64,000 nucleotides of DNA, taken from assembly GCA_963575745.1 (NCBI GenBank), contig CAUYUJ010021177.1, forward strand, positions 64,001-128,000, written 5' to 3'. The notes below the pieces were generated by a model. It was not told the DNA's origin and did no database searches. It saw only the letters and a list, made by a program, of their open reading frames with translations. Shown one piece after another: positions 1-12,300 of the stretch (positions are counted from its first letter, which is position 1; every line of letters begins with the position of its first letter). This stretch comes from Prorocentrum cordatum (lineage: Eukaryota > Sar > Dinophyceae > Prorocentrales > Prorocentraceae). The position numbers and the translations under genes were made by a program.

Positions 1-424
1 ATTCTGGATTGAGACGGAGACGAGGAAGAAACCGCTGATCCCTTCCTCTCAAATAGCTCGTGTGCTCATCAACGAAGTCAGGAGCATTATGAGATGACAT
101 AAGAAGAAGCATCCTTATCTCGCAAACATCTCGCAAATAGTACGGCTCTTATGCTCAAGTTTTGTCGCAACGTACCTGAGAAAGAGTTCCACCACAGGTC
201 GGCTGGGAGCTGGCCGCCGGAGCAACCAGCTCCGCTACCAAGTCGAAAGTGGAGTCCGCAGGGTTGAAGAGCAAGAGAGACCATTGCTGGCAAGTATTGG
301 TGTAAATGGGAAGTAAGAGTAAGAGATGTAGGAAAGGTGGTCTGATCAGGACACGATCCTTTTACCTACGCAAATCGCACAGACTTCGCCGTAGCTTGTC
401 TGTGGGCAAATAGGGCGCCGGTGC
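1..424. other. Left edge, no gene supported
   Basis: Single-copy-looking sequence with no repeat structure I can see. A 68-codon minus-strand frame (87-293) lies downstream of the spliced-leader-like sequence at 425-447. It could be the body of a retroposed transcript, but it has no recognisable motif and its composition does not stand out. I do not call it as a gene. Confidence 0.4.
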
Positions 425-447
425 CTTGAGCCAGAAACGGCAGCGGA
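425..447 (-). other. Degenerate dinoflagellate spliced-leader relic
   Basis: Read on the minus strand, this begins TCCG, continues GCC and TTT, and ends TGGCTCAAG. By eye it matches the 22-nt dinoflagellate trans-spliced leader at 19 positions with one inserted base. In dinoflagellates, mRNAs that are reverse-transcribed and reinserted leave such relic leaders at their 5' end. The body of the insert would extend leftwards from 424. The match was found by eye, so chance similarity is possible. Confidence 0.45.
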
Positions 448-760
448 TACGCTCGCTATAAGCTCGCCTTATCCCCCGCCTGTACAAATACCTACCCTTA
501 AAGTCTCACAACATTGGCAAATCGGCTGATAATCTGTGAATGGTCTGATCGGGCAATACCGCCAATCTGCTATAGCCACCCCCTTGTGGAATGGCGCCTG
601 CATGGGGCACGCGGCCGCAGGACACAGAGACGCGTGCGCCTTGAAGGTCACGCACAAAGAGAGAGAAGTGGAGACTGCAACTGTCGCCACCAGCCTGGCC
701 TGGGACGTCTCCCGCACAAACTGGGCCCGGGGGCCCGGGGGCCACGACCTTTACCAAAAA
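448..760. other. Unassigned spacer
   Basis: No reading frame with convincing composition and no repeat seen. Short frames on both strands overlap each other and run on into the repeat that follows, so they look incidental. Confidence 0.4.
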
Positions 761-1396
761 TGGGTGTGCAAGCCCTCGGGGGGCCCCAGAGGCCCAGAAG
801 ACGCCACCAGAAAACGCCAAAAAAGCCGGAAGACGCGCCAACAGGGACCCACGACGCCCACAGGCCGCTCCAAGACGCACAGGCTGTTCCGAAACGCAGA
901 ATATGGCCCCCAAGCGCCCCAAGAGGCCCCAGACGCCTCCTGAAACGCTCCCAGAGGCCCCCCAGGAGGGCCCCAAGAGGCAAAATTCGCTCCATTCCCC
1001 TGGGGAAGCGTGCATTTTTCGCATGTGTACGTCTTTGGCTTTCGCAGCATCCGAAACGGCCAGAAAACGCCCTCGAGATTGCCCCACAGGCTCCCAAGAG
1101 GGCTCCAAAACGACCCCAAGAGGGTCCCAAGACTGCCCGAAAAAGGCCCCCCAAACAGCCCCAAACAGCCCCAAGACGAGCCCCAGAGGGGTCCCAGAGG
1201 TACCGAACCATATTCAAATGCCGAACTTTCGACCCCAGAAGCTCCCAGGATGCCCCAACATGTCCCCAGGAGGCCCCAAGAGGTCCCCAAAAGACCCCCA
1301 GGAGGCTCCCAAGAGGCCTCCAAGAGACCCCCAGGAGGGCTCCAAGAGGCAAACTTCGCTTCATTCCAAAGGGGAAACGTGCATTTTCACATATTA
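761..1396 (+). repeat. CCAAGAGG repeat with ~369-bp higher period
   Basis: A degenerate short motif, CCCCAAGAGGCCCC and variants, runs through the region. Over it lies a longer period. A block starting CAAAATTCGCTCCATT at 981 (followed by GTGCATTTTTCGCAT) returns at 1350 as CAAACTTCGCTTCATT, a spacing of 369 bp. A second core, CCATATTCAAAT followed by AACTTTCG, lies at about 1208. The same two cores recur at 35.9-36.3 kb and 43.4-44.0 kb. Overlapping open frames on both strands follow from the lack of stops in this repeat and are not genes. Confidence 0.8.
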
Positions 1397-1945
1397 TAGT
1401 ATAGTATAGTATAGTATAGTATAGTATAGTATATTATAAGATATTACATTACATTCTATTATATTATATTCGATTATATGACATCATATAATATTATATC
1501 ATATCATATTATAATATCTTATATGCTATTATACCATTCTAAATCATTCTATATTATACCATGTTTTATTTTAATATGTTATAGCACGGTATATTATAAC
1601 ATGTCGTATCATATCATATCATAGCGTATAATTCCATATCATACCATATCATATCATATCATATCATATTCTATTAGGTTCTAGTCTAGTCTATTATATT
1701 CGGTTCTATTCTTTTCTATTCTATTATACTATATTATAATATAATGCATTATAATACCAAATTATTTTATATTATATTAAATCATGTCATAGTATATGAT
1801 GGTATATCATGCTATATTATATTGTATCATATTATGTGAGATATTATAAAATTCATATCATATATCATATATCATATATTATGTATTTCATTATAATATA
1901 GTATAACATAATATAGTATCGTATATTCTACCATTTTAAACTATT
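1394..1945. repeat. AT-rich tract starting with a TATAG pentamer array
   Basis: About eight tandem TATAG units (1394-1432) lead into some 500 bp of TATTATA/ATCATAT-type sequence. It is almost free of G and C, in sharp contrast to its GC-rich surroundings. No gene. Confidence 0.85.
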
Positions 1946-2167
1946 TTAGATTATATATACACAGGTGGCACGTGTGTGCCCAGACTCATACAAACAAAAC
2001 TGATGGGGGTGTTAGAAGCAGGAGTGACATGCAACAGCGAAGTCGCACTCGAGCGCAAGTGGGGATGCCACACCTTGTGATGTGTGTACCAGGGCCCCCC
2101 AGGAAACCTCAGGAGGCCCGGCTTGGATACCAGAAGAGGTTCCAGGAGGCCCCAGGATTGTGAGTGT

Positions 2168-2170
<3 letters not shown>

Positions 2171-2210
<40 letters not shown>

Positions 2211-2274
2211 TGTGTGCTCTGTCTTGTGCGTGCTTTATGTGCGTTGTAGGTGTTGTGTGTGTGTGTGTGTGTGT
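2171..2274 (+). repeat. (GT)n microsatellites
   Basis: A GT run at 2171-2209 and a second at 2254-2274, separated by a TG-rich linker. Open frames through it encode only alternating Val/Cys and are artefacts. Confidence 0.9.
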
Positions 2275-2334
2275 TTCATGTTTGTCTAGCGTGTGATGTG
2301 TTGGGCGTGATTTGTGCCTCTGTGTGTGCATGTA

Positions 2335-2560
2335 GTTCTGAGGCCCCAAGAGGCCCCAGGCGGCCCCACGAGGCTCCAGGAGGCTTCTGGAGGCCCCCAG
2401 AAGCCCCAGGAGGCCGCAGGAGGCCCCAGGAGGTTTCAGGAAACCCCCAAGAGGCTCCGCGGCGGGGTCTGGGGAACCAGAAGGTTCAGAAAACCCTAGC
2501 AGGCCCAAGGAGGTTCCAGGAGGCCCCCAGGAGGCTCCGAGGCGGGGTCTGGGGTACCAG
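2335..2560 (+). repeat. CCCCAGGAGG short-period repeat
   Basis: Repeats of AGGCCCCAGGAGGC-like units with a period near 12 bp. A longer segment containing GAGGCTCCGCGGCGGGGTCTGGGG returns about 80 bp later as GAGGCTCCGAGGCGGGGTCTGGGG. This belongs to the same general class as the CCAAGAGG repeat at 761-1396. Confidence 0.7.
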
Positions 2561-2846
2561 AGGGTACGTCGGGGCTCGGTTTTGGGAGGAAGTTTCAGGC
2601 GAAACCACCATTATCTGAGAATCGGGGTCAATATTATTGAAATTGCAATGTGTTTTTGAAGGTTTTGTGTTCACATGTTCCCATGTGTTTTTGGACCATG
2701 ATTTCACGATCTGCGTGAGGGGTGCCACCGATTTTCAGAATTTCGAGGATGTCCCTAGCGAAGCGGCCAGACAAATCGCGGACGCGGCGCCTCGCGTACG
2801 CACTAATCGCCTCTGAGTTCTACTCCCTCGGAAAGGCGCGTACGAT

Positions 2847-2999
2847 AATATATGTATGTATGTATGTCTGTATGTCTGTCTGTCTGTCTGTCTGTCTGTA
2901 TGTATGTATGTATGTATGTATGTATATATATACATACATATATATATATATATATAATATATATATATATATAAAATATGTTTGTATATATAATATATG

Positions 3000-3044
<45 letters not shown>

Positions 3045-3070
3045 ATATATATATATATATATATACATAC
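2847..3070 (+). repeat. Compound TATG/TCTG/TA microsatellite
   Basis: TATG units, then TCTG units, TATG again, and long TA runs with TG interruptions. Tyr/Ile/Met-rich frames through it are not coding. Confidence 0.9.
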
Positions 3071-3127
3071 AGGGGGGTGGCCCGGTTGGTTCCCCATTCG
3101 GCCTGAAGATGAAGACTCTATTTGAAG

Positions 3128-3671
3128 ACTCTATTGGCTTGAAGACGCTATTTGAAGACTCTATTCGCCTGACGCCCGATGACGCCTGTGACGCCTCTAT
3201 TCCGCCTGACGCCTCTATTGGCCTGACGCCCGATGACGCCTCTGACGCCTCTATTCCGTCTGACGCCTCTATACGCTCGGCGCCGTATTTGCCCTGTCGC
3301 CCCTATGGGCCAGACGACCGCTGACACCCGTGACGCCTTTATTCGGTCTGACGCCTCTATTCGCCTGACGCTCGTTGACGCCCCTGACGCCTCTATTCTG
3401 CCTGACGCCTCTATTCGCCTGGCGACCGATGACGCCCGTGACGCCTCTATTCCTCTGACGCCTCTATTCGCCTGACGCTCGATGACGCCTGTGACGCCTC
3501 TATTCTGCCTGACGCCTCTATTCGCCTGACGCCCGCTGACGCTCCTGACGCCTCTATTCTGCCTGACGCCTCTATTCGCCTGACGACCGATGACGCCCGT
3601 GACGCCTCTATTCCTCTGACGCCTTTATTCGGCTGACGCCCGATGACGCCTGTGACGCCTCTATTCTGCCT
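3128..3671 (+). repeat. 54-bp-period TGACGCCTCTATTC array
   Basis: Basic units of TGACGCCTCTATTCGCC are arranged in a 54-bp higher-order period. The marker GACGC(C/T)CG(A/C/T)TGACG and close variants falls at 3171, 3225, 3367, 3421, 3475, 3529 and about 3582. Because 54 is a multiple of three, frames stay open. The predicted peptides are only Thr-Pro-Leu-Phe repeats, so I treat this as a satellite. It abuts the large hairpin array without a gap. Confidence 0.85.
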
Positions 3672-3829
3672 GACGTCCGCCAGGAACCACCCCACATGCT
3701 CTGTCCGCGGCGGGTGGTCTCCCGTGGAGAATCTGGCCCAGATTCCTCACGGGAGACCATCCGCCGCGGACGGGGCTTTCGGGGAACCCCCGAACGGGCC
3801 CTGTGACCAAATTTTCGGGGCGTGACCCG

Positions 3830-4210
3830 TGACACCATGCCAAACGATACTTCCGGGAGAGGCGCCCATGGGCCCGACACCATGCCAAACGGGACCACCG
3901 GCGAGAAGCGCCCATGGGCCCGACACCATGCCAAACGGGACCTCCCGCCGCGGACGGGGCCATCGGAGCCCCTCGGGGCCCTCGGAACCCCTTCGGGTGG
4001 TCTCCCGAGAGAAGCCTCGCAGGGCCCGACACCATGCGAAACGATACCTCCGGGAGAGGCGCCCATGGGCCCGACACCATGCCAAACGGGACCACCGGCG
4101 AGAAGCGCCCATGGGCCCGACACCATGCCAAACGGGACCTCCCGGGGAGGCGCTCACGGGCCCGACACCATGCCAAACGCGACCTCCGGCGAGAAGCGCC
4201 CATGGGCCCG
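3830..4210 (+). repeat. ATG-bearing module CGACACCATGCCAAACGGGAC
   Basis: Units of about 50 bp carrying CCATGCCAAACGGGACC, with GGCGAGAAGCGCCCATGGGC between them, interrupt the hairpin units. Similar clusters lie at about 5580-5790, 6830-7120, 7460-7680, 10010-10220, 10560-10760, 12110-12320, 13440-13640, 16480-16600 and 16820-17020. They mark a higher-order structure of the array. The conserved ATG opens no consistent protein. Confidence 0.8.
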
Positions 4211-5480
4211 AACGGACCCTGTTCGCGGCGGGGTGTCTCCCGTGGAGAATCCGGCCCCGATTCCCCACGGGAGACCATCCGCCACGGACGGGGGCCTCGG
4301 GGAGCCCTCCAACGGGCCGTGTCCGCGGCGGGGTGTCTCCCGTGGAGAATCTGGCCCCGATTCTCCACGGGAGACCATCCGCCGCGGACGGTGCCCTCGG
4401 GGAGCCCTCCAACGTGCCGCGTCCGCGGCGGTGTCTCCCGTAGAGCATTTGGCCCCGATTCTCCACGGGAGCCCGCGGACGAGGCTCTCGGGGAACCATC
4501 CAACGGGCCCTGTCCGCGGCGGAGGCTCTCCCGTGGAGAATCCGGCCCAGATTCTCCACGGGAGACCATCCGCCGCGGACGGAGCTCTCGGGGAGCCCCC
4601 CGACGGACCCTGTCCGCGGCGGGGTGTCTCCCGTGGAGAATCTGGCCCCGATTCTCCACGGGGGACCATCCGCCGCGGACGGTGCCCTCGGGGGGCCCTC
4701 CAAAGGGCCGCGTCCGCGGCGTTGTGTCTCCCGTGGAGCATTTGGCTCCGATTCCCCACGGGAGACCATCCGCCGTGGGCGGGAGCCTCGGGGCTCCTCG
4801 CTGGGAACCACCCCACATGCTCTGTCCGCGGCAGGGGGTCTCCCGTGGAGAATCTGGCCCAGATTCCCCACGGGAGACCATCCGCCGCGGACGGGGCTCT
4901 CGGGGAACCCCCCAACGGGCCCTGTCCGCGGCGGAAGCTCTCCCGTGGAGATTCGGCCCAGATTCCCCACGGGAGACCATCCGCCGCGGACGGAGCTCTC
5001 GGGGAGCCACCCGACGGACCCTGTCCGCGGCGGGGTGTCTCCCGTGCAGAATCTGGCCTTGATTCGGAAACCATCCGCCGCGGACGGGGCCCTCGGGGGG
5101 CCCTCCAACGGGCCGTGTCCGTGGCGGGGCGTCTCCCGTGGAGAATCTGGCCCCGATTCCCTACGGGAGACCATCCACCGCGGACGGGAGCCTCGGGGAT
5201 CCTCGCCGGGAACCACCCCACATGCTCTGTCCGCGGCGGGAGGTCTCCCGTGGAGAATCTGGCACCGATTCCCCACGGGAGACCATCCGCCGCGGACGGG
5301 GCCCTCGGGGCCGTCGGGTGGCCACTGGGGCCCAGCGGCGGCGGGGTGTCTTCCGTGGAGAATCTGGCCCCGATTCCCCACGGGAGGCCATCCGCCGTGG
5401 ACAGGGGTCTCGGGCTCTCCGGGAACCACCCCACATGCTCTGTCCGCGGCGGGGGGTCTCCCGTGGAGAATCCGGCCCCG
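3994..5480 (+). repeat. Segmental duplication, copy 1
   Basis: About 1.49 kb of the array matches 7441-8927 at a constant offset of 3447 bp. Landmarks checked: 3995/7442, 4161/7608, 4824/8271 and 5401/8848. The copies differ at scattered single bases and diverge after about 5480. Confidence 0.85.
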
Positions 5481-7440
5481 ATTCCCCACGGGAGACCATC
5501 CGTCGTGGACGGGTGCCTCGTGGCTCCTCTCCGGGAACCACCCCGCATGTTCTGTCCGCGGCGGGTGGTCTCCCGAGAGAAGCCACGCAGGGCCCGACAC
5601 CATGCGAAACGAGACTTCCCGGAGGGGGTTTCCGGGGGCCCGACACCATGCCAAACGGGATTTCCCGGGATCAGGGTTTCGGGGCGTGACACCGTGCCAA
5701 ACGGGACCTCCCGGGGAGGCGCTCACGGGCCCGACGCCATGCCAAACGCGATTTCCGGCGAGAAGCGCCCATGGGCCCGAACGGACCCTGTCCGCGGCGG
5801 GGTGTCTCCCGTGGAGAATCCGGCCCCGATTTCCCACGGGAGATGCGCCACGGACGGGGGCCTCGGGGAGCCCTCCAACGGGCCGTGTCCGCGGCGGGGT
5901 GTCTCCCGTGGAGAATCTGGCCCCGATTCTCCACGGGAGAGCATCCGCCGCGGACGGTGCCCTCGGGGGGCCCTCCAACGTGCCGCGTCCGCGGCGGTGT
6001 CTCCCGTAGAGCATTTGGCCCCGATTCTCCACGGGAGCCCGCGGACGAGGCTTTCGGGGAACCCTCCAACGGGCCCTGTCCGCGGCGGAGGCTCTCCCGT
6101 GGAGAATCCGGCCCAGATTCTCCACGGGAGACCATCCGCCGCGGACGGAGCTCTCGGGGGCCCCCCCGACAGACCCTGTCCGCGGCGGGGTGTCTCCCGT
6201 GGAGAATCTGGCCCCGATTCTCCACGGGGGACCATCCGCCGCGGACGGTGCCCTCGGGGAGCCCTCCAAAGGGTCGCGTCCGCGGCGTTGTGTCTCCCGT
6301 GGAGATTCGGCCCAGATTCCCCACGGGAGACCATCCGCCGTGGACGGGAGCCTCGGGGCTCCTCGCTGGGAATCACCCCACATGCTCTGTCCGCGGCAGG
6401 GGCTCTCCCGTGGAGAATCCGGCCCAGATTCTCCACGGGAGACCATCCGCCGCGGACGGGTCTCTCGGGGCTCTCGGGGAACCCCACAACGGGCCCTGTC
6501 CGCGGCGGAGGCTCTCCCGTGGAGAATCCGGCCCCGATTCCCCACGGGAGACCATCCGCCGCGGACGGAGCTTTCGGCCGACGGACCCTGTCCGCAACGG
6601 GGTGTCTCCCGTGGAGAATCCGGCCCCGATTCCCTTCGGGGGGCCATCCGCCGCGGACGGGGATCCCTCCGCCGGGCCGCGTCCGCGGCGGGGTGTCTCC
6701 TGTGGAGAATCTGGCCCCGATTCCCTACGGGAGACCATCCGCCGCGGACGGAGGCTTTGGGGCCGTCGGGGGGTCACCCAAAAAAATCTGTCCGCGGCGG
6801 GGGACCTCCCGAGAGAAGCCTCAAAGGGCCCGACACCATGCGAAACGAGACCTCCCGGGGCGGGTTTTCAGGGGCCCGACACCATGCCAAACGGAACCTC
6901 CCGGGGCGGGTCTAGGGGTCCCGACACCATGCCAAACGGGACCTCCCGGGACCAAATTTTCGGGGCGTCACCCGTGACACCATGCCAAACGATACCTCCG
7001 GGAGAGGCGCCCATGGGCCCGACACCATGCCAAACGGGACCACCGGCGAGAAGCGCCCATGGGCCCGACACCATGCCAAACGGGACCTCCCGCCGCGGAC
7101 GGGGCCCTCGGAGCCTTCGGGGGGAACCCCAGTGGAGAATGCGGCCCGGATTCCCCGCGGAAGACCATCCGCCGCGGACGGTGCCCCGGGGAGCCCTCCA
7201 ACGAGCCTCGTCCGCGGCGGTGTTTCTCCCGTGGAGCATTTGGCCCCGATCCCCCACGGGAGACCATCCGCCGTGGACGGGGGCCTCGGGGCTCCTCGCC
7301 AGGAACCACCCCTCATGCTCTGTCCGCGGCGGGGGGTCTCCCGTGGAGAATCCGGCTCGATTCCCCACGGGAGACCATCCGCCGTGGACGGGTGCCTCGG
7401 GGCTCCTCTCTGGGAACCACCCCACATGCTCTGTCCGCGG

Positions 7441-8927
7441 CGGGTGGTCTCCCGAGAGAAGCCTCGCAGGGCCCGACATCGTGCGAAACGATACCTCCGG
7501 GAGAGGCGCCCATGGGCCCGACGCCATGCCAAACGGGACCACCGGCGAGAAGCGCCCACGGGCCCGACACCATGCCAAACGGGACCTCCCGGGGAGGCGC
7601 TCACGGGCCCGACACCATGCCAAACGCGACCTCCGGCGAGAAGCGCCCATGGGCCCGAACGGACCCTGTTCGCGGCGGGGTGCCTCCCGTGGAGAATCCG
7701 GCCCCGATTCCCCACGGGGGGCCATCCGCCACGGACGGGGGCCTCGGGGAGCCCTCCAACGGGCCGTGTCCGCGGCGGGGTGTCTCCCGTGGAGAATCTG
7801 GCCCCGATTCTCCACGGGAGAGCATCCGCCGCGGACGGTGCCCTCGGGGAGCCCTCCCACGTGCCGCGTCCGCGGCGGTGTCTCCCGTAGAGCATTTGGC
7901 CCCGATTCTCCACGGGAGCCCGCGGACGAGGCTCTCGGGGAACCATCCAACGGGCCCTGTCCGCGGCGGAGGCTCTCCCGTGGAGAATCCGGCCCAGATT
8001 CTCCACGGGAGACCATCCGCCGCGGACGGAGCTCTCGGGGAGCCCCCCGACGGACCCTGTCCGCGGCGGGGTGTCTCCCGTGGAGAATCTGGCCCCGATT
8101 CTCCACGGGGGACCATCCGCCGCGGACGGTGCCCTCGGGGGGCCCTCCAAAGGGCCGCGTCCGCGGCGTTGTGTCTCCCGTGGAGCATTTGGCTCCGATT
8201 CCCCACGGGAGACCATCCGCCGTGGGCGGGAGCCTCGGGGCTCCTCGCTGGGAACCACCCCACATGCTCTGTCCGCGGCAGGGGGTCTCCCGTGGAGAAT
8301 CTGGCCCAGATTCCCCACGGGAGACCATCCGCCGCGGACGGGGCTCTCGGGGAACCCCCCAACGGGCCCTGTCCGCGGCGGAAGCTCTCCCGTGGAGATT
8401 CGGCCCAGATTCCCCACGGGAGACCATCCGCCGCGGACGGAGCTCTCGGGGAGCCACCCGACGGACCCTGTCCGCGGCGGGGTGTCTCCCGTGCAGAATC
8501 TGGCCTTGATTCGGAAACCATCCGCCGCGGACGGGGCCCTCGGGGGGCCCTCCAACGGGCCGTGTCCGTGGCGGGGCGTCTCCCGTGGAGAATCTGGCCC
8601 CGATTCCCTACGGGAGACCATCCACCGCGGACGGGAGCCTCGGGGATCCTCGCCGGGAACCACCCCACATGCTCTGTCCGCGGCGGGAGGTCTCCCGTGG
8701 AGAATCTGGCACCGATTCCCCACGGGAGACCATCCGCCGCGGACGGGGCCCTCGGGGTCGTCGGGTGGCCACCGGGGCCCAGCGGCGGCGGGGAGTCTTC
8801 CGTGGAGAATCTGGCCCCGATTCCCCACGGGAGACCATCCGCCGTGGACAGGGGTCTCGGGCTCTCCGGGAACCACCCCACATGCTCTGTCCGCGGCGGG
8901 GTGTCTCCCGTGGAGAATCCGGCTCCG
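7441..8927 (+). repeat. Segmental duplication, copy 2
   Basis: Second copy of the 3994-5480 segment, same orientation, offset 3447 bp. The unchanged offset over 1.49 kb of already repetitive DNA shows a block duplication more recent than the single-unit amplification. Confidence 0.85.
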
Positions 8928-9079
8928 ATTCCCTACGGGAGACCATCCGCCGCGGACGGGCCTCTCGGGGAGCCCTCCAACGGGCCGTGTCCGCGGCGGG
9001 GTGTCTCCCGTGGAGAATCTGGCCCCGATTCCCTACGGGAAGCCCTTCGCTGCGGACGGGGCCCCCGGGGGGCCCCCCA

Positions 9080-9345
9080 CTGACCCCGAAGGGCGACGAC
9101 TTCGACGACGACGACAACGACGACAACGATCACGACGAAAACGACGGTTTTGGCGGCGGCGAAGACGAATATCAAAACGACAACGAATGCGACGACGACG
9201 ATCACGGCGCGGGGCTCGGGGTAGAGAGGGGTGGCCCCTTTGAGGTGCGAGCGCCGCCGACGACGACGACGGCGACGACTATGATTGGAGCCTCGGGGCA
9301 CAGAGGGGCCACCCCTCTCCACCCCGAGACCCCCGCCGCGGCGGA
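9080..9345 (+). repeat. GAC-rich module, copy 1
   Basis: A run of GACGACGAC/AACGAC triplets is followed by GGGGTAGAGAGGGGTGGCCCC and then, 50-60 bp on, its near-inverse GGGGCCACCCCTCTC. Read forward it gives an Asp/Asn-rich peptide followed by Thr repeats. Two further copies lie at 14665 and 15546. It interrupts the hairpin array after a unit ending GGAAGCCCTTCGCTGCGG. Confidence 0.8.
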
Positions 9346-12300
9346 CGGGGCGGACGGGGCCCCCAGGGAGCGCCCCAACGGACCCTGTCCGCGGCGGGGT
9401 GTCTCCCGTGGAGAATCCGGCCCCCATTCCCCACAGGAGACCATCCGCCGCGGACGCGGCTCTCGGCCGTGTCTTTTCTCCTGCGGAGAATCTGGCACCG
9501 ATTCCGCACGGGAGATCATCGGCCGCTGACGGGGGCCTCGGGGAGCTCCCCAACAAACCCTGTCAGCGGCGGGGTGTCTCCCGTGGAGAATCCGGCCCCG
9601 ATTCCCCGCGGGGGACCATCCGCCGCGGACGGGGCCCTCGGGGAACTTCCCAACGGGCCTTGTCCGCGGCGGAGGCTCTCCCGTGGAGAATCTGGCTCCG
9701 ATTTCCTACGGGAGACCATCCGCCGCGGACGGGTCCCTCGGGGAGCCCTCCAACGGGCCGTGTCCGCGTCGGGGTGTCTCCCGTGGAGAATCTGGCCCCG
9801 ATCTCGCATGGGAGACCATCCGCCGTGGACGGGAGCCTCGGGCTCACCGGGAACCATCCCACATGCTCTGTCCGCGGCGGGGGGTCTCCCGTGGAGAATC
9901 TGGCCCCGATTCCCCACGGGGGGCCATCCGCCGCGGACGGAGGCTTTGGGGCCGTCGCGGGGGCATCCGAAATGCTCTGTCCGCGGCAGGGGACCTCCCG
10001 AGAGAAGCCTCAAAGGGCCCGACACCATGCGAAACCAGACCTCCCGGGCCGGGTTTCCGGGGACCCGACACCATGCCAAGCGGGACCTCCCGGGATCAGG
10101 TTTTCGGGGCGTGACGCCATGCCAAACGGGATCTCCGGGGGAGGCGCTCATGGGCCCGACACCATGCCAAACGGGACCTCCGGCGAGAAGCGCCCAGGGG
10201 CCCGAACGGACCCTGTCCGCGGCGGGGTGTCTCCTGCTGGAGAATCCGGCCCCGATTCCCCACGAGAGACCATCCGCCGCGGACGGGTCCCTCGGGGGCC
10301 CCTCCAACGGGCCGTGTCCGCGGCGGGGTGTCTCCCGTGGAGAATCTGGCCCCGATTCCCCACGTGAGACCATCCGCCGTGGACAGGGGCCTCGGGCTCG
10401 CCCTGAACCACCCCACATGCTCTGTCCGCGGCGGGGGGTCTCCCGTGGAGAATCCGGCCCGATTCCCCGCGGGAGACCATCCGCCGTGGACGGGTGCCTC
10501 GGGGCTCCTCTCTGGGAACCACCCCACATGCTCTGTCCGCGGCGGGTGGTCTCCCGAGAGAAGCCTCGCAAGGCCCGACACCATGCGAAACGAGACTTCC
10601 CGGGGCGGGTTTTCGGGGGCCCGACGCCATGCCAAACGGGACCTCCCGGGATCAGGTTTTCGGGGCGTGACGCCATGCCAAACGGGACCTCCCGGGGAGG
10701 CGCTCGCGGGCCCGACTCCATGCCAAACGCGACCTCCGGCTCATGGGCCCGAACGGACCCTGTTCGCGGCGGGGTCCTCCCGTGGAGAATCCGGCCTCGA
10801 TTCCCCACGGGAGACCATCCGCCACGGACGGGGGCCTCGGGGAGCCCTCCAACGGGCCGTGTCCGCGGCGGGGTGTCTCCCGTGGAGAATCTGGCCCCGA
10901 TTCTCCACGGGAGACCATCCGCCGCGGACGGTGCCCTCGGGGGGCCCTCCAACGTGCCGCGTCCGCGGCGGTGTCTCCCGTAGAGCATTTGGCCCCGATT
11001 CTCCACGGGGGCCCGCAGACGAGGCTCTCGGGGAACCCTCCAACGGGCCCTGTCCGCGGCGGAGGCTCTCCCGTGGAGAATCCGGCCCAGATTCTTTACG
11101 GGAGACCATCCGCCGCGGACGGAGCTCTCGGGGAGCCCCCCGACGGACCCTGTCCGCGGCGGGGTGTCTCCCGTGGAGAATCTGGCCCCGATTCTCCACG
11201 GGGGACCATCCGCCGCGGACGGTGCCCTCGGGGAGCCCTCCAAAGGGCCGCGTCCGCGGCGTTGTGTCTCCCGTGGAGCATTTGGCTCCGATTCCCCACG
11301 GGAGACCATCCGCCGTGGACGGGGCCCTCGGGGCTCTCGCTGGGAACCACCCCACATGCTATGTCCGCGGCAGGGGGTCTCCCGTGGAGAATCTGGCCCA
11401 GATTCCCCACGGGAGACCATCCGCCGCGGACGGGGCTCTCGGGGAACCCCCCAACGGGCCCTGTCCGCGGCGGAGGCTCTCCCGTGGAGAATCCGGCCCA
11501 GATTCCCCACGGGAGACCATCCGCCGCGGACAGAGCTCTCGGGGAGCCACCCGACGGACCCTGTCCGCGGCGGGGTGTCCCTGTGGAGAATCAGGCCTTG
11601 ATTCCCTACGGGAAATCGGACGGGGCCCTCGGGGGGCCCTCCAACGGGCCGTGTCCGCGGCGGGGCGTCTCCCGTGGAGAATCTGGCCCCGATTCCCTAC
11701 GGGAGACCATCCACCGCGGACGGGGGCCTCGGGGATCCTCGCCGGGAACCACCCCACATGCTCTGTCCGCGGCGGGAGGTCTCCCGTGGAGAATCTGGCA
11801 CCGATTCCCCACGGGAGACCATCCGCCGCGGACGGGGCCCTCGGGGCCGTCGGGGGGCCATTGGGGCCCAGCGGCGGCGGCGTGTGCTCCGTGGAGAATC
11901 TGGCCCCGATTCCCCACGGGAGGCCATCCGCCGTGGACAGGGGTCTCCGGCTCTCCGGAACCACCCCACATGCTCTGTCCGCGGCGGGGGGTCTCCCGTG
12001 GAGAATCCGGCCCCGATTCCCCACGGGAGACCATCCGTCGTGGACGGGTGCCTCGTGGCTCCTCTCCGGGAACCGCTCCACATGCTCTGTCCGCGGCGGG
12101 TGGTCTCCCGAGAGAAGCCTCGCAGGGCCCGACACCATGCGAAACGAGACTTCCCGGAGCGGGTTTTCGGGGGCCCGACACCATGCCAAACGGGATTTCC
12201 CGTGATCACGGTCTCGGGGCGTGACGCCATGCCAAAGGGGACCTCCCGGGGAAGCGCTCACGGGCCCGACACCATGCCAAACGCGACCTCCGGCGAGAAG

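Noticed and set aside
2846-3097. Tyr/Ile/Met-rich frames in TA and TATG runs
   Set aside because: Pure microsatellite translation, open on both strands.
3661-9083. Very long open frames on both strands of the hairpin array (up to about 1050 codons)
   Set aside because: They occur in several phases and on both strands at once, and repeat the same short peptide blocks. They follow from a stop-poor, GC-rich repeat unit rather than from protein selection.
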